Position numbers and translations under genes: made by a program
The notes under the pieces: generated by a model
What the model saw: the letters and a program-made list of their open reading frames with translations, nothing else
Told to the model about the DNA's origin: nothing
Database searches by the model: none
Assembly: GCF_030052815.1 (NCBI RefSeq)
Contig: NC_079510.1
Span: forward strand, 9,371,375 to 9,435,374
Length of the DNA: 64,000 bases
Direction: 5' to 3'
Source of the DNA: Hevea brasiliensis
Taxonomy: Eukaryota > Streptophyta > Magnoliopsida > Malpighiales > Euphorbiaceae
In this document: in pieces, positions 47,878 to 57,872 of the stretch
Layout of the letters: the number at the start of each line of letters is the position of its first letter
Numbering within the stretch: position 1 is the first letter of the stretch

Positions 47878-47909
47878 TAAGCTTTAGGAACTGTTGGCAC
47901 CTTGGCAAG

Positions 47910-48085
47910 CCTGAAGCCTTTAATAACTATGATGTGGCCTAAACAACCACATATAAAACAAAATAATGGTAATTATTTTGTATTTAAATTCATAATAAAC
48001 CCTTGATCACCTTGAGTTTTAATTTTCTCAGCACTTAAAGGCTTCCTCACATCTAATGTAACTCAAATCCTCATATAACCCTTCC
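47910..48085 (-). pseudogene. zf-CCHC_4 (DUF4283-associated) fragment
   Basis: Minus-strand translation gives GYMRI*VTLDVRKPLSAEKIK, then after a frame change LNTK*LPLFCFICGCLGHI. The pairing of a V(D/N)VRKPL motif, a (F/L)KYEKLP-like motif and a CxxCGxxGH knuckle is typical of the zf-CCHC_4 domain found with DUF4283 in plant non-LTR retrotransposon ORF1 and related proteins. It carries several stops and the last knuckle residues are lost. Confidence 0.5.
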
Positions 48086-48099
48086 AACCCAACTATGGT

Positions 48100-48398
48100 A
48101 AAATATTTTCAGAAATAAAGTTAAATAACCAACTAAGAATAAGTTGATCATTCTTGAACCAGATGGGATATTGAGGATTAAGAGTGCCATCAATAAGTAT
48201 TTGGGCTGGTGGAGTTATTGTAGTGGAAATATGGTCTGCTAGACTATGACTATGATGCAAAGGAAGAAGCTGGGTTTGCTAAAGCAGAAAATTGAAAGAC
48301 CTTAATTTGATAGAAAGAAATGGGATAGCATTTGGTAAGGATGTGGGAGTGGAAACGAAGGTAGTGGTTGATGAAGGAATAAGTGATTGATTAGCCAT
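48100..48398 (-). pseudogene. Ale/Retrofit-like copia gag, N-terminal part
   Basis: The minus-strand ATG at 48398 lies 18 bases from a primer-site-like motif and gives MANQSLIPSSTTTFVST...AIPFLSIKL, then FNFLL*QTQLLPL, PPAQILIDGTLNPQYPIWFKNDQLILSWLFNFISENILP. The order (N-terminal Ser/Thr/Pro stretch, WKTQLLPLL-like motif, DG, NPxYxxWxxxDQLILSWL) is the classic start of short-LTR copia gag. It is abruptly followed by the zinc-finger fragment at 48085, so the element was truncated. Confidence 0.7.
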
Positions 48399-48415
48399 TA
48401 TGCTGTTAGGTAGAA

Positions 48416-48584
48416 GGCCTCTAATACCATGAAGAAGTCTATTTTCATTAATGCATAATGACTATTACAAGTGTTTATATACATGATTACATGATAAAGA
48501 TAGGCTTAACTGATAGTTACAAGGATAACACTAATCTCAATTAGTTACAACAAGATTATCCTTATTAATGAGAAGTATGTTACA
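48416..48584 (-). repeat. Short copia 5' LTR with primer site
   Basis: Minus-strand TGGTATTAGAGGCC (48416-48429), a plausible degenerate tRNA-Met primer site, abuts a region ending CTTCTTCA. A TATATAAAC core promoter lies at about 48473-48481. Reading on, a TGTAACATAC start at 48584 would give a 155-bp LTR, a normal size for Ale-type copia. The outer end is the uncertain part because no second LTR is present. Confidence 0.5.
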
Positions 48585-48859
48585 AACCTTCAAAAAATAA
48601 AAAAAAGGCATTTTTATGAAGGAAATTGGCTCACAACTATTGATATTTTAGTTTTTTCATCACGTTGATCTGAAAAATGTTTTAGACGGAGGACCCTCGG
48701 CCTTTAACAATCACCTTTTCGTCACTCATCATCTAAAGCAATTCGAATATCCCTCATAGAGTTATACTATGCTGATTTTTTGGTGCAGTACACAGTTTCT
48801 CTATTGGATTTATCATAAAACCTGTGGCATGACAATTCGACAACTTTGTGGGAAGGTTT

Positions 48860-49415
48860 ATGGCAAAATCACTACTGTACATAAGGTGTGGCAAAAGTTG
48901 CATGCCATATTTGCATCTGGCTGACGCACGCAGATTCAATAACTACAAAAACAATTGCGTCATTTGTCTAAAGGAACTGACTTTATTGATGTCCATATAA
49001 GAAGAGCAAAGGCTACATTTGACCAACTTTTGGCATTGTAATGCCCTATTCCAAAGATGCATTTGTTAGTGAGATTCTTGAGGGTCTCAGATCTGATTAC
49101 AGGCCTTTCAAGCGAGCGATTGAAGCTCACAACTCCCTAGTTTCTTATGATGATCTCTATGCCTTATTGCTAAGTGAAAAAACTCAACTTCAAATGGACA
49201 AATTAACTCTGGATTCATCTATCCCACCAATCGCTCATTTGGCTACTAGCTCGAATAATTAAAGAGGGAATCGTAATAGACGTGGAAGGGGTTGAGGATG
49301 TTCTACTCCACATCCCCAATCCAGTCATGCTATAGTCACTACCATTTATTATAATTGCCAAGGTCATGGTCACTTTGCTTGCTGGGAAAATGACCGTACA
49401 AGGGTACTGTGGCAA
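48860..49415 (+). pseudogene. Copia gag fragment, plus strand, with degenerate zinc knuckle
   Basis: Translation shows VHKVWQKLHAIFASG, RTQIQ*LQKQLRHLSKGTDFIDVHIRRAKATFDQLLAL, then (frame 49041-49262) PYSKDAFVSEILEGLRSDYRPFKRAIEAHNSLVSYDDLYALLLSEKTQLQ. This is the C-terminal half of UBN2-type copia gag. A Gly/Arg/Asn-rich stretch and YYNCQGHGHFACWEN follow, a CCHC knuckle whose first Cys has become Tyr. It runs head-away from the minus-strand gag at 48398, so these are two different copies or an inversion. Nothing supported lies between 48585 and 48860. Confidence 0.72.
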
Positions 49416-49473
49416 AAAAATACTAAAATGGGTTAGGATGTTGAGTAATTACGGAAAGGGGGTGAGTCAACAT

Positions 49474-49766
49474 AAAAACGTTATTCAAAATACCGTCCCA
49501 AAAGAAAAATGCTATTCAAAATAGCATCCTAAATAAAACGCTACTTATAATAGCGTCCCCACGTCAAAACGCTACTTATACTAGCGTCCATGCGTACCAG
49601 CCTCTCCGTCGGTCCATGCAGCAACAAAACGCTACTTATACTAGTGTCCCAGTGCCTTTGTCCGCCTCCCGCCTCCTTGCTCTGCACATGCACGCCATGC
49701 AGCAACAAAACGCTAATATAATTAGTGTTCCCAGTACCATTAAAATGCTAATAATATTAGCGTTCC
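49474..49766. repeat. Array of seven short imperfect palindromes (AAAACGCTA...TAGCGTCC)
   Basis: Units at about 49474-49499, 49505-49530, 49535-49560, 49566-49589, 49626-49650, 49707-49732 and 49742-49766. Each reads AAAACGCTA, six or so A/T bases, then TAGCGTCC. Arms co-vary: ATGCTA pairs with TAGCAT in the second unit. The last four are also embedded in a longer repeat that includes CCATGCAGCAACAAAACGCTA (49616 and 49698). A frame at 49616-49846 crosses the array and is not regarded as a gene. Confidence 0.8.
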
Positions 49767-50597
49767 GCCTCTATTTCCTTTACATACAATTTTTATTTTG
49801 TAAAGTGCGTAATTTTTATAAATTAAAAAGAAATCTGACATTATAAATTAAAAAAAATGACATTAAAAAAAATTAAAATATTAATGTATATTTGGATCAG
49901 TTTATTTTATTTATTTAATTTATTTTATAAAATATATTAAATTTATAATATTTGGATCATTCTATTTTATTTATTTAATTTATTTTATAAAATATATTAA
50001 ATTTACATATGTTGGTTGTATACATTGATTTTTTTAAAATTTTGTTTTATTTGTTAGTAGTAGTAACATTAATTTAATATTATATATTTGTGAAATTAAT
50101 TCTATTTATACATTGTAAATATAATATAATTGTACGGATTAAAAAATATTTATATTAAAAAAATTACAACTATTACCATCGTATGAGAAATTTTATATTT
50201 TTGTAAAAAAATTTTTTAGTCATTAAAATATTTCTTAATTTATAGATTAAAAATATAAATGTATAATATTTGAAATAGTACATTTTATACATCTTAATGG
50301 GGACTTTTTTTAAATTTTTAAAACATAGTAGATTGATAAATTTAAAATTATGTTACTTTTAAACGTCAAAAGTTATTAAAGTATAAAAAATATTAATTTT
50401 GATTCTGATTATAATTATGGATAATATATTTTCTTCATAGCAATTAATAAATTTAATTACTTTATTATTTTTAAATTAATTATAAAAAAAATATATAAAA
50501 TGTTTACTAGCATGTCATACGAGCAATTGGCTTAAAGCAAGATATAAATTAAGGCAATTATTCATAATTATTATACAAATGAAAATAAATATTTAAA
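49767..50597. other. AT-rich non-coding tract with a 60-bp tandem duplication
   Basis: Very AT-rich, with no coding signal seen. Positions 49891-49950 are repeated at 49951-50010 with only a few changes (period exactly 60, TTTGGATCA start, ATATTAAATTTA end). Confidence 0.7.
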
Positions 50598-53082
50598 TCA
50601 GTCATATGCCATAACCAGGTCTTCGAATATGTCGTCTTGGTCGAAGAACTCGATGTTGTCCCTCTTCTTACTGATCTTCTGGATCGCTTTATGCATCTTG
50701 GGGTTGGCTAGGTTGCCCTTGTTGTTGTCCTGATGTTTCCCCCCCCCCCCCCCCCTTTGCAGTATAATGCATAGCACCTTGTTCATGGTATCCAAATAGA
50801 CCTACACCAGATGGAATATGGCCTAAGGCACCAGACTGGTATAGTGCATAGTATTGATCTGAACTATATCCACCAAATTGACTCGAAGCATAGTGTGATG
50901 GCCCAATGCTAGATGGTCTGCCAAATGGAGCAAATAAGCTCTCGAATGGTGTTTGTGGTTACTGACTCTCAGTGAAGTCGAATGTGCTTCTGCTTTGCAC
51001 ATGAGATTGATATGATATCCATGGTGTTGATGGGCCAGGTATTGATGGCGTAGGCATCCAACCAGTGTAATGTGTGAGGACAGTTTTTGAATATGGTTGG
51101 AATACTGTGGATGGACTAGGATCAGACGGTGCAAGAGCTGAGGGAACAGGACCAGGCACTGATGCCATGTAGAAACGATGAAATGCGACAGGTGGGGTCA
51201 AAACATCATCAGGTGGAGAGGATTGACGCACTGGATGTTGACGATGTCGAGGAGGACGCGATCGACATCGTGCAGCTCTACGTGAAGGCCCAGGCTGGTT
51301 GATGGGTTGGTCCTCTTCCAATTCATCATTAAAAGTTGCTGCTAGAGGTGCTGACTGAGGAGATGGCATTTGGCAAAGTCAACTTTCTTGTTCTAGAGCA
51401 ATCATCATTTTCCTTAATGTATGCTTAACTTCTGCCACGTTTTGTGTTGATGGATTTTGTAATTTTATCAAACAATCCTCAATTGCGTCCTCCCGTAAAA
51501 ATAAAAAATCCATACATAACGTTACATTTTAGGTTAAAAAAGGTAAAATTATTATTGTAAGTATTTAATAATGAAAAAAATACATGCTATAAATCATTAC
51601 CACACAACCAATAGCAGCTCCACTTATTGAGATCCAACATCTAGCAACTCGATGGTACCACTCCATATATTCAAAATGATGGTGGAGTGGTTGTCCCATT
51701 TCTTACCCTTGAACAATATATTGTTCTCACCTATTCTAACGATTAATACATGTTGCATGGTGGTGTGCTCAATTACTCTCACTGAGTCGGAGAGTAATAT
51801 CATGCAGCTCATCTGTTTACATCGGTGGTGCTGGAATAGGCTAGGCCAAACCAAACTACCTCATCACTCTGTCAGGCTGGTGCCATTCAATAATATGAAA
51901 GAAAATTAATGGCACCACTGTCTTCCAAATGGGATGACCTTGGATACACATGTCTAGCAGCTCATCCAATAATTCCTCGCTATATCGTTCCCATGTGATC
52001 TGCAAGTGAATATTAGCAAAACATGAAGTGATTATAAATGTAAGGAAAAATATAACAAATTATTTTATGTAAGATTTATGGAATTTTAACTTACATCTTC
52101 AGGTCGCGTTCTGTCACGGTTATACCAAATTTGTGGCAGTACATGGGTTGTTACTTCAGTGATTTGTCGAGCTCTACTCCACCTGTTAGTTGATAAGAAA
52201 ATTAAAAATGTAATACAATAAAAGGCAATTTATTCATTGCTTAATGGATAAAAATATAAATTTAATAACATACCTAGCACCTAGAGGTGCATCATGAGGT
52301 GCTGATGGATCTCTTATTGATGGAGAGATTATTTTAAATCTCTCCCAAGCCCAGATCTGCAAAATGAATAGTGGTCCTGAAATCTTCTTTGTTTCAGTAA
52401 CAGCAATACGACATAGCTCATGATCAAGGAAGGCTAAGCAAGCTCCACCCCAACTGTATGTCACAACTTCCCTCAAATCTTCTAAAAGGGGTAGAAACAT
52501 CAAGTTGAGACGTGAGTTTGTCTTGTTGGGAAATATCAAACCAATGAGTCGTAATATGAATGCTCTTGCATGCCATAACACGGTTAAATCATCAGTATGA
52601 TGTGGAATATCTCCAAACTCATTAGCTAGCCATGATAATTTTAGTGTATGTCCTCAGATCATTTTTGGGGGTGGTCTAACTCCCAATAATATCTCACAAA
52701 CTTCTAGCCAGTTGGCCCGTGACATTCCAGTTATAGCAGACCTATGTAATGGCAAACCAGAAATAATGCTGACATCCTGAAGAGTGATTGTGCACTCACC
52801 GATTGACATCATAAACGTATGGGTTTCCGGTCGCCATCATTCTACAAAGGCACTGATGAGGTGCCAATCAAGAGAAAAAAAAAATCCTAGTCGAGCAATA
52901 TTAATAAATCCAGAATTGCGAAGATGAGGAACAATTCAATCATCAATGTCAGTATGTAATATGTTCCCCTGCCTCCTGCAGGTAAGCACTTCATGCTCAA
53001 CTGTACCATTCCAAATCCCTTCAGAACGGTGCTGTGGCTAGAGTCGAAGAAGCTATTGATCAATTGGACCAGGCACAATGTA
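50598..53082 (-). pseudogene. Plant mobile domain (PMD, MAIN-like / PP7 long-form-like) gene, decayed, four exons
   Basis: The minus strand encodes PGPIDQ..., HRSEGIWNGTVEHEVLTCRRQ, HLRNSGFINIARLGFFFSLDWHLISAFVE*WRPETHTF, GECTITLQDVSIISGLPLH, then LTVLWHARAFILRLIGLIFPNK, SWGGACLAFLDHELCRIA and KKISGPLFILQIWAWERFKIISP: the PF10536-type plant mobile domain. Splice signals look intact: exon 1 about 53082-52274, exon 2 52182-52095, exon 3 51999-51601, exon 4 51489-50598, introns of 91, 95 and 111 bp with GT-AG ends and continuous phase. Exon 3 has VPLIFFHIIEWHQPDRVMR and EQYIVQG, and exon 4 a Pro/Ser-rich C-terminus. Stops occur in exons 1, 3 and 4, so the gene is dead. This family acts in meristem maintenance and TE silencing in Arabidopsis and is often carried by TEs. 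Confidence 0.85.
50739..50755. repeat. Poly-C tract of 17 bases
   Basis: Seventeen consecutive C (poly-Gly on the minus strand) inside the last PMD exon. Length is prone to slippage and sequencing error. Confidence 0.9.
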
Positions 53083-53218
53083 ATCTCTTCTTTCTTATTG
53101 TGTAGCCATACCTATTTATGACGACAAAATATACATTTTCAATGGATCTTTTGATAGGTAAAACAAAGCACATATTTTTCTTGTACATTAATTAATCCTC
53201 GAATGGTAACAAAAACAT

Positions 53219-53264
53219 ATAGGGCCTGTTTGGCATTGCTGTTGAAACTGTTGTTGAGAAAATC
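53219..53264 (+). mobile_element. Terminal repeat of a hAT-like element or MITE, cut by F
   Basis: TAGGGCCTGTTTGGCATTG is the hallmark start of many plant hAT-family terminal inverted repeats. It runs on for about 45 bp until element F begins at 53265. The other terminal repeat should lie beyond the right edge of F. Confidence 0.55.
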
Positions 53265-53915
53265 TGTGATACCCCTTACTCGTTTACAGTGCAGCCGAGT
53301 AAGATATGTCACACAGTGTACCGGAACACTATATTTTATTTCAATTATTTTTATTCTTCCTTATTTATTTCTTTCATAGTTATAAAGTACAATTTGTGAA
53401 GTATAATTCATTTAATTCATTTATGGAAAAAATAAATTTATTTGAGGTTTCATAAATTTTATAGAAAATCCGGCAGAGTACCAACTAAAAATGTAGAAAA
53501 CAGTTCTTTGGAATCTTTGAAAAACACTTCCAATATGTTTTCAATCATTCTCAAGCTCCATTTTATCAAACAAAGTCTCAATATTTTTTTTTCAACAATA
53601 TTTCCATTTCTCATTCATTTATTTCACATGATATTCATAAACAAGTCATAAATAAATACTCAATTTTTCATTTATAAACACAAATTTCCACTATTTACAT
53701 TAATACCAAAATATATTACATAAGTCTCAATAATACATGAGAAAATAAAAGTTATTTACAAAATATCAAAATGAAACCTAGTGTCCTACCAATGCACTGA
53801 AGTCCGTGAGGTGACACGGACACTATGCAGAGCTATAGATAGTCTCACCCAGTCTGTGGTCTACTGGGTTCTCTGTCGGTCTCTCCAGAACCTACGCGTG
53901 GCAAAAAGCAATGCG

Positions 53916-53933
53916 CTAAGCAATAATACTTAG
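53916..53933 (-). other. Conserved LTR stem-loop, 3' LTR of F
   Basis: CTAAG and CTTAG arms around CAATAATA, 651 bp from the U5 terminus, followed by TGGTGCCAATA. The base pairs differ from those in B and C but pairing is kept. Confidence 0.65.
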
Positions 53934-55872
53934 TGGTGCCAATAATAGAATAAAAAGAAATAACAAGAAATAAATATGCAGTTAATGTATTGATGTCTCA
54001 TTGCAGACAAATTTTTGATAATTATTTATAATCTTATTTATTTTGTACTTGTTATATTCATTATTTCATTAAATTTATCCACTTGCATTTTTGGTTGCCC
54101 AAGTAACCTATACTAGATGACTGGACTGGATAAACGGGTAAACTAGCACTAGGTATCAAGTACCTCGATCCGTCACACCATCGGTCACATATGTATCTCC
54201 TGGTGTGCAACAGAATAGCTAATAAGCTGTAATAAACATTAGGCACAAGGCCAAGTATCATCACAATGTCAGAATGGCTAAAAGCCATAAAATCACAGAA
54301 TGGCATAATGCCATATGCAGTACTACTAACTGAACCTATTGGCATGCCAACCTATCCAAACCAATCTTACTAGGTGTACTAGGGCATGTTACACTTTCAA
54401 ATTTTATAATTCTTGAAATTTAAGTTTAGGTGTTACTATTCATTTCATTAGTCAACTAAAATGTTGACTTTTGCATAGACAATAGGCACATTGGTTCTAA
54501 TATTCCCAACATACCACATTTTGCATTCTAAAGTTATTGGTATTAGTTGCCAATACCATTTCTAAACTTAGTGTTAGTTATTTACAATTTTTGGATTTCA
54601 AGCATTATGTTTACTATTCCATTGGTCATTTGTACAGTAGGAATTTGGTAAAGTTATCTTCATGAAAGTTGTTCCTTAATGTGTCTAGTTACATTTATTT
54701 TTTTGAATCACTCCATTTGGAGTTTTGTAGCTCAAGTTATGGCCTAAAAACCATAACTGGTCGAATTGCAAACTTTCCAGATTTTTTGGACAGAACGAAA
54801 TCTATAGTTTTTTGTACATTGAATTTAGGTCTATTTTTGAATATGTTATGATCAAAATTTGAGTTTGGTTTCTTCATAAAAGTCGTAGGTCTATGTCTCA
54901 GCTTTCTGCTAGTAAAATTTTAGGTCAATTGGTCCTTTCTACACTGATTTATGACTAAATGAATAAATACTGTTCATTTGGTTATTTTGCCCAAGCAGAA
55001 TGTAAGTCACCCAGATTAGGGCAATTTTTAGGTTAACTTGGTTTGATTTTCTAGGCAGGGTTTCTTCACCAAAGTTATGCCATTATGTGTTTATTTTCAT
55101 GTCCAATTGGCTTTGCACAAATTGAACCTCTACAACTCTATTTATAGCTACCCAAACCTACTAGACTCACACCTAGACCTGCAGGTCACCAAGGACAGCA
55201 CACCTAATTTCAACTCCAACATCCTTACTCACTTCAATTCCTTCTCACACACATTCAAATGGTCACTAATTGACCATTACAAAGTTAACATACCATTACA
55301 TGAGCAAAGCCTAATGTTGTTCAAGTGTCCACTTTTTTCAAGTTCTTTCATGCATTCCACTTGCATTTAATTTACACAAACCTATTCAATCACTCATCTC
55401 ATACCAAGGGCAACTCATAACCACTTTGCTATCAAGCAAAATCACCAAACCCTAACCAACCCTAGCTGCCGAAATTTTTAGGGTGCACACACACACATTT
55501 TTATTTTGTTTTCTTATATTTCCTACTCATTTCATGCCATTAAACATGAACTAAACCAAAAGTAGTAAGAGTTGGACACTAACCACTTGGAGCAGAATTT
55601 CTCCCTTCACAAAACTTCCTCTTTTCTTCCTCTTCTTGCTGCCTAGTAGTGATTTAAGGTGTGAGGATCAAGTTTAGAGTAGGGCTTGTGTGGTTTTATG
55701 GTGAGGTTTGGTGTGGAGTGAAGCTTTAGTGGAGCTTCAATGGTGGAATGGTTGGAAGGGAGTGTTTAGGCTAGTTGATGAGAGAGAAGATAGCTAATGA
55801 CTTTTTTTTATTTTTATCTCTTTTTATTTATTTTAAGTAGTCTTGGTTAATTGTAATTAGTGGTAATGGCTT

Positions 55873-55892
55873 AATGACATCTTGGTGATGTC
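55873..55892. promoter_or_regulatory. U3 dyad of F (3' LTR)
   Basis: ATGACATC TTGG TGATGTCAT, eight-base arms, 544 bp from the U3 terminus. Copy in the right LTR at 63707-63727. Confidence 0.5.
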
Positions 55893-56436
55893 ATAATTGG
55901 TCTTTTATCTCATTTTCTCTTCTTTTCTTCTCTACTCATTTTCAATATACTTTTTATCAATATTTATTCACATTTTATGTCATAATAATTATTTACTCAA
56001 CTGGAAAAGTCGGCCAAAAATCATATTTGAAGACGAAATGACCAAAATGCCCTCTATTTGGCTTAACAGACCAAAATTGTCTGGACCGATTGAAAAAAAT
56101 TTTCTAAGCATTTTCTTAGCGTTCTAATGCCTTAAAAACCTCAATGACCCTTCTTTGGAGTCTCAAAAATTAGTTTATGAATTTTCTCCCTAGTCTAGGG
56201 CTCCTAGTTGCGAGAATCGCAACTTCCCACTAGGTTACCCATCGCTAGGGTACCGTCTTATTTAACCTGGTTGTACTTTTTTTCTAAAATTTTTCCTAAA
56301 TTTTTCTTATTAATATTTGAGTTAATTATGGTTCCTCACTTTAGTTTAAATATTTTCCAGACGTTCTAGCTGTCCGGACCGACACTGGTCACCGAAACAG
56401 TAGAATGTACGAAATTACTACAGTGAGGGTGTTACA

Positions 56437-56455
56437 ACTCTTCCCCTCTAATTTA
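56437..56455 (-). other. Polypurine tract of element F
   Basis: Minus-strand TTAGAGGGGAAGAGT directly before the 3' LTR; it overlaps the stop of pol. Confidence 0.75.
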
Positions 56456-57209
56456 AATTTCGTCCTTGAAATTTACTTGATGCAAACAGTTGAGGGAACT
56501 ATTGCCTCATCGTCTCTTCACTTTCCCAAGTTGCCTCCTCGGTGTTGTGGTGCCTCCAAAGCACTTTCACCTGTGGAATCTACTTATTCCTTAACTTTTT
56601 CACTTCTCGAGCCAGGATCCGTATGGGTTCTTCTTCATATGTCAAATCCAGTTGTACTTCAATTTCTTCCATGGAGATGACATGTGAAGGATCTAAGCAG
56701 TATCTTCTTAGCATAGATACGTGGAACACATTGTGGATCTTGTCCAGCTCTGGTGGTAAAGCTAGCCTGTAGGCCACTGGACCCACACGTTCAATGACTT
56801 CATATGGGCCAATGAACCTAGAGCTTAACTTACCTTTTCTTCCAAACCTCAGTACCTTCTTCCACAGTGATACCTTGAGGAACACTTTGTCGCCAACTGC
56901 ATATTCTATTTATTTTCTCTTCAGGTCGGCATAAGATTTTTGTCTGTCTGAGGCAACCTTCAGATTGTCTTTGATTAGTTTTACTTTCTCCTCAGTCTGT
57001 TTCACCAGGTCTGGCCCTACCAGTTTATCTTCACCCAATTCAGTCCAGCACACTGGAGTTCTACATTTCCTCCCATACAGTGCTTCATACGGGGCCATTT
57101 GGATGCTAGCTTGGTAGCTATTGTTGTATGCAAATTCTACTAGTGGGAGGTATCTATCCCAACTTCCCTCAAACTGAATGACACAACTCCCCAGCATATC
57201 CTCAAGGAC
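56448..57209 (-). pseudogene. Element F integrase C-terminal part and chromodomain
   Basis: Starts directly after the intron-like segment with [52 protein letters not shown], then ADLKRK* (stop near 56910), [62 protein letters not shown] (GPF/Y-like module), CLDPSHVISMEEIEVQLDLTYEEEPIRILAREVKKLRNK* and a chromodomain end VKVLWRHHNTEEATWESEETM. Three in-frame stops remain, each a single-base change. Ends at the TAG next to the polypurine tract. Confidence 0.85.
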
Positions 57210-57284
57210 CTGACATATATTTCATGTTATTATTGTCATTTCAGTTCAATATTTGTATTAGTTCAATTGGTTTTAATTGTTTAC
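57210..57284 (-). other. 75-bp intron-like insertion in the integrase of F (GT...AG)
   Basis: On the minus strand the integrase reads GQSERVIQ up to 57285, then GTAAACAATTAAAACC..., ending TATATGTCAG at 57210, then VLEDML. Elements B and C encode VIQILEDML without interruption. The segment starts GT, ends AG, is AT-rich, holds a CTAATAC branch-point-like motif, is phase 0 and contains an in-frame TAA, so a complete integrase requires its removal. Real splicing is not shown. Confidence 0.7.
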
Positions 57285-57872
57285 TTGGATCACTCTTTCT
57301 GATTGCCCATCCGTCTAAGGATGAAAAGCTGTGCTGAAGTGGAGTTGTGTACCCAAGGATTCATGCAACTTATTCTAAAATCTTGATGTAAACCTTGGGT
57401 CTCTATCAGATATGATGGAAAGTGGAATTCCATGCAGTCTAACTATCTCACTGATATACAATTCTGCTAACTTCTCCAGTGATTAGTCAGTCCTAACTGG
57501 CAAAAAGTGTGCTGACTTCGTCAATCTATCTACTATCATCCATACTGCATCATGCTTCTTCTGGGTGAGAGGTAGACCACTTACAAAATCCATGGTGACC
57601 TGATCCCATTTCCATTCAGGTATACGTATAGGCTGTAGCAAACCCGATGGAACTTAATGTTCTGCCTTGACTTGCTGACATGTCAAGCATTTAGTCACAT
57701 AGTCAGCTATGTCCTTCTTCATACCAGGCCACCAATAATGAAGCTTCAGATCATGGTACATTTTTGTACTTTCTGGGTGCATAGCATAAACACTGGTGTG
57801 TGCCTCTTTCAGAATATTGGCTTTCAATTCTCTATCATCTGGTACACATATTCTTCCCTCATCTGCTTTCAC
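57285..57872 (-). pseudogene. Element F integrase N-terminal part (zinc finger and catalytic core)
   Basis: The zinc finger is seen in KEAHTSVYAMHPESTKMYHDLKLHYWW and [12 protein letters not shown]. The core has VTMDFVSGLPL (first Asp), [36 protein letters not shown] (second Asp) and, after a stop, TDGQSERVIQ with the catalytic Glu kept. At least four stops interrupt it, including one after QVKAEH (57654) and one just before TDGQSE. It joins directly to the intron-like segment. Confidence 0.85.

Larger units (their letters stand above)
53265..56436 (-). repeat. 3' LTR of element F
   Basis: 3172 bp, TGTGATACCCC to GGTGTTACA in plus-strand reading. Stem-loop at 53916-53933, U3 dyad at 55873-55892, GC-rich U3 block with CCCATCGCT at about 56236 and terminal GTCCGGACCGACAC block at about 56371. 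Confidence 0.92.

Noticed and set aside
49616..49846. 76-residue frame over the palindrome array
   Set aside because: Its repeats of MQQQNA come from the DNA duplication; no other coding signal.
52800..53082. PMD segment as a live gene
   Set aside because: Stops in exons 1, 3 and 4 are in the frame fixed by conserved motifs on both sides, so a functional protein is not possible from this copy.
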